The notes under the pieces were generated by a model. The model ran no database searches. It had not been told where the DNA came from and saw only the letters and a list, made by a program, of their open reading frames with translations. Shown here piece by piece: positions 61,051 through 64,000 of a DNA stretch of 64,000 nt; positions within the stretch are counted from its first letter, which is position 1, and each line of letters begins with the position of its first letter. Source of the DNA: Unio delphinus (Eukaryota; Mollusca; Bivalvia; Unionida; Unionidae); contig JAQISU010000167.1 in NCBI GenBank assembly GCA_029339505.1, forward strand, positions 155,001-219,000. Reading direction: 5' to 3'. The position numbers and the translations under genes are program-made.

Positions 61051-62489
61051 GTTGTCTGTATGTCCGTCCGTCCATCCATCTATCCGACGAACAAAACACA
61101 CCAACTACTTTAAAAATAAACAGCACGCAAAACTTGAAAGTTTTTTTTTTAGTGCTAAGACATTTTGTAAAATATAGCATTGGACCTGCAATTTTCGCTG
61201 AAGCAAGAAATGGGGATTCTCTAATTATCGCCATGAAAGTTTAACAACATAATAAGCTAATTCAAAATTGTATACAGAAGTATTTTGGCGCATGTTAAAT
61301 TCCAGTCTACAGGCAAGCAGAAAAATGAACTGATATAGCAAGTTTGTCAGGGTCGAAAAGCAGATTCTTGAGAGTTTGGAGAGTCTAAGGTGATGGAGTC
61401 GAGTTTAAAAATATAATCTACATTCATTTGTATTGAAATGTCTTTTTTGCCGCCTGCAGTTCTATGTATTCCCTGAGACTCCGCTCTATAAATTCCGCTA
61501 ATTGGGTCCCTTCATAACTTAATTCGTCTTTACCAATAAACTTCAACTATCTGACAAACTATAAATTGCCATTCTAGTCTACTAAACTGTACCACCAGTA
61601 AATTTACTTAGCTTACGTATTTACTAACTATTACTTCCTTCCATGAAACAGCTTCCTTAAGAATACATACCCGTATATTATTCCAATAAAGTCCTGTCCT
61701 AACCTACCGACTTACTTCAAGTCATCGAAAACAACCTAACAGTGTTTGGAAGTACACAAATTCTGAATCGCTCCAAGTCATCTTTCAAAAATATGCAATT
61801 ACTCCCATGTGACTTCCTTAAGTATCTCTTCCCGCAGGTAACCAAAGGTAATATATCTTTCTGAATTACTTAAATTCAGACAAGGACCAGCATTAAAGCA
61901 ATTCATATACATTTTTTTAATTTCTTACAATGTCAAAAAACATGGAAACATGCTAATCTCTACTGAAAAGAAAGTCTATACAAATCGTCAGTTGTCCATG
62001 TGTAGCCTGACCAAGCTTACAAATGTGTTTTCGCAAGGTCCAGAAAAGCGATTTGCACAAAAGTAAAATCATTTTGAAAATAGACTTTGATACAGAATTT
62101 TGGATGATTTTATAAATGTATAGTCTAAGTTCTTGCTGACAAAATCAAAATCATCATGGTGTGGATGTGCTCATAAATAATGAACTGGAACTCGCCGACA
62201 ATAAAGACTAATACTGGAGTAAATGAGTGAGCGTATTATTACAAAATAATGCTAGTGATGATTGATTCAAAATAAAAAGATACATTTTTGGAATGGAGCT
62301 GAGCTCTATCCATGGCATAATATGACCGTTGTCCTACACAGGGCAGATGAAGCATTGTTTACTGGTGAGTCAAAGATTTCGTCAGCAACATGTAAACGAA
62401 ACTAATATGGTTGCATAGTGGTTTATTCTAGGTATACTTGTGGTTGAATGCTTCTGAGCGCTGTGCATACGTATTACATTATATCGTGT
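61051..62489. other. no gene recognised
   Basis: 61880-61950 is homologous to 36105-36180, marking where copy 1 of the duplication lacks 2.45 kb. The rest has no match in the window. Confidence 0.45.
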
Positions 62490-62985
62490 ATCTTGCATTT
62501 CAACAATCACTTAAACACTGATATAAATTCAAATTTTAATTATTAAATGCAGTGCAAAACATATGTAAAATGGTTAAAGATTCGTACAACTAAACATTTA
62601 ATACCACATTTTGTGAATAAACATATCATTAAAAGCGTTTGTGCAACATTCAGTAAATGCGGCTTTTCAAATTTTAAAAGAATATGCTATTCTTTCCTCA
62701 CTTTAAATAAAATAAAGAGTGCGAAAGCAAAAACTGTTTTCAATGAAAGTAAAAAATATTTTCTTAAACATTTTATCATTGAATAAACTGACTGTACATT
62801 ATTAGGCATCAACTTTGCAATTAACTTAGATTAATTGATATATAAAAAATGAGTAGCACCAATCGAAGGAATAATTGTATCAGGAACCTTGATACTTTCC
62901 AGTTTAAATCATTTATTTGTGGGTTTTTTTTTTCCACATCCATCAAGGCCAGATGACACAAAAACTGAATAAGCTCTTTCAGCCT
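62490..62985. repeat. dispersed repeat R2, copy 2
   Basis: Copy of 36345-36840 at high similarity. A plus frame of 79 codons (IRTTKHLIPHFVNKHIIKS, FSKCGFSNFKRICYSF) is open here. It is low in complexity and unrecognised. Confidence 0.85.
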
Positions 62986-63060
62986 TAAAATCGTCAGGTG
63001 ACTGGCTGGACCCATGAATCCTGTTTCTAGCTAGTGATTCATCAAATACACGAATGTTTA
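62985..63060. repeat. fragment of Gypsy family 1 downstream region
   Basis: CCTTAAAATCGTCAGGTGAC with the following CTGGCTGGACCCATGAATC matches 37888-37970 and 46931-47000. It is the right edge of the duplicated order. Confidence 0.8.
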
Positions 63061-63067
63061 GTAGAAA

Positions 63068-63187
63068 CTAGTAGAATGGGCTACTTTCGTCAGATATTAT
63101 TGGCCAGCGAGGAATTTGTCTTAGGACATATTGTGGGACATGGACAAGTAAGATAATTTAATAGCAGACGCTCTTTCCCGTGTATAA
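63068..63187 (+). pseudogene. RNase H C-terminal end of a third Gypsy element
   Basis: Plus strand: LVEWATFVRYYWPARNLS, and after two stops DNLIADALSRV with a terminal TAA at 63185-63187. The 'NLIADALSR' block marks the end of RNase H in Ty3/Gypsy pol. In the usual order integrase would follow, but here only 100 bases separate it from the polypurine tract and LTR. Everything upstream is lost. Confidence 0.65.
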
Positions 63188-63278
63188 CAATATATTATAT
63201 ACATGAGTTATTTTAACTTCAGGTGTAAATTGGTTTGTGATAAAAGGTTTTATTATATAAACCTTTCTTTTTATTTTA

Positions 63279-63288
63279 TGGGGGAAGG
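63279..63288 (+). promoter_or_regulatory. polypurine tract
   Basis: TGGGGGAAGG directly before the TG of the LTR. Such tracts prime plus-strand synthesis in LTR elements. Confidence 0.6.
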
Positions 63289-64000
63289 TGTTACGTATAT
63301 CTGATTTAAATAATTTATTTAGTTTTGTCAGATTCAAATTTGACATTTTGGATTAAAAATTCATTCATTGGGAAATTTTTTGTAGAAATTTTCACTCTAC
63401 AAGTAAACAACATATGTTAACCTCATTTTCTGACCTTGCTTCAGAATGTAAACAAGCTTTTAAAATGATTGGTTGAATCCAAGGACATTAGAGCTTTATT
63501 TTAAAACTGATTGGTTGATTCCAAGGACATCTTTCTAGATCATACTGTATACGTGACTTTGCGAGCATGGGTTCGTTAAGTGACCTTCTAGAAAATCACG
63601 TGACCCCTTCCTGAATCAGAATATAGCTGTGTTTTAGAAGCTAACGGTTCAGTAGTTAGTCTGTGCTTTAGAATACAAAGATGTATGTGTTATTGTTTGA
63701 GTGTAAATTATTTCAATTCGTTTAGGATCAAGAGGAATTTATTGTGTTATTCATCTAGAAATTACTTGTACTCATTTGAATTATTATAAAACTGAAACTG
63801 GCTTCATCACGTGACATCGTCGTCCATATTGGATTACATCGTCAAGATTCGAACCGGGAACTTTTATTATCAGGACTATTGCAATTCCACTAGTGGATTA
63901 TATTTTGAATTCTTTTTGGATTAAATCTTGGACTTGATTCTCTAAAACTGTAAGTTTATTTATTTTCTTTTATGAAAATATTTGTTCTCAATAAATTGTT
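63289..64000 (+). mobile_element. 3' LTR of a Gypsy element, running off the window
   Basis: It starts TGTTACGTATATC right after the polypurine tract and contains no coding. A direct internal repeat (GGTTGAATCCAAGGACATTA near 63470 and GGTTGATTCCAAGGACATCT near 63512) is present. It has an AATAAA-like signal at the very end (63989-63996). The right border is outside the window and no second copy is in view, so the call rests on the polypurine tract and position. Confidence 0.6.

Overview
This window looks like repeat-rich DNA from an invertebrate animal, most likely a marine mollusc or another lophotrochozoan. Every recognisable coding stretch is a mobile-element or virus-like remnant, and almost all of them carry frameshifts or stops. 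The base composition is AT-rich. There are many long dinucleotide and tetranucleotide tracts, several minisatellites, tRNA-headed SINEs, LINE fragments, Ty3/Gypsy remnants and a hAT-derived gene fragment. No intact host gene, rRNA gene or true tRNA gene was recognised. The host assignment is inference from repeat types, not from a marker gene.

0.4-9.2 kb holds pieces of a decayed virus-like DNA element, called E1 here. On the minus strand it has a capsid-like gene of the family annotated F54H12.2-like in invertebrates (0.40-1.14 kb), three small structural-type genes (4.3-5.4 kb), a Maverick/Polinton-type retroviral-like integrase (7.6-8.2 kb) and a parvovirus-VP1-type phospholipase A2 domain (8.4-8.6 kb). 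On the plus strand it has the end of an SF1 helicase with an HNH-like zinc domain (6.3-7.3 kb). A THAP zinc-finger exon lies between them. 9.8-12.2 kb is a 20-bp satellite of about 119 units. 13.3-14.4 kb is minisatellite.

14.4-17.2 kb contains two LINE fragments abutting tail to body. 17.3-24.25 kb is a second and longer copy of the virus-like element, called E2. It has a two-TM SLATT-like membrane protein, then the same two structural-type genes as E1 in the same order. Next come a minus-strand small ORF, a block of tandem repeats, a minus-strand Cys/His zinc protein, and a large family B DNA polymerase fused to an SF1 helicase. The combined gene set of E1 and E2 (PolB-helicase-HNH, integrase, PLA2, capsid-like proteins, SLATT-like 2TM protein, zinc protein) is the most interesting content of the window.

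24.5-28.6 kb has no recognisable gene. From 28.6 kb to the end the DNA is organised as a large, internally rearranged direct duplication. Blocks at 28.9-37.97 kb (hAT fragment, SINE, Gypsy family 2, repeat R2) recur in the same order at 49.4-63.06 kb. A second Gypsy family occurs at 38.3-40.5 kb and 47.3-49.2 kb. Both Gypsy families place integrase upstream of reverse transcriptase/RNase H, which is the Gmr1-like order. The last 0.9 kb is an RNase H end, a polypurine tract and a 3' LTR of a further Gypsy element running off the window. An L1/Tx1-like LINE endonuclease fragment lies at 42.4-43.7 kb and an RTE-like LINE at 50.3-52.2 kb.
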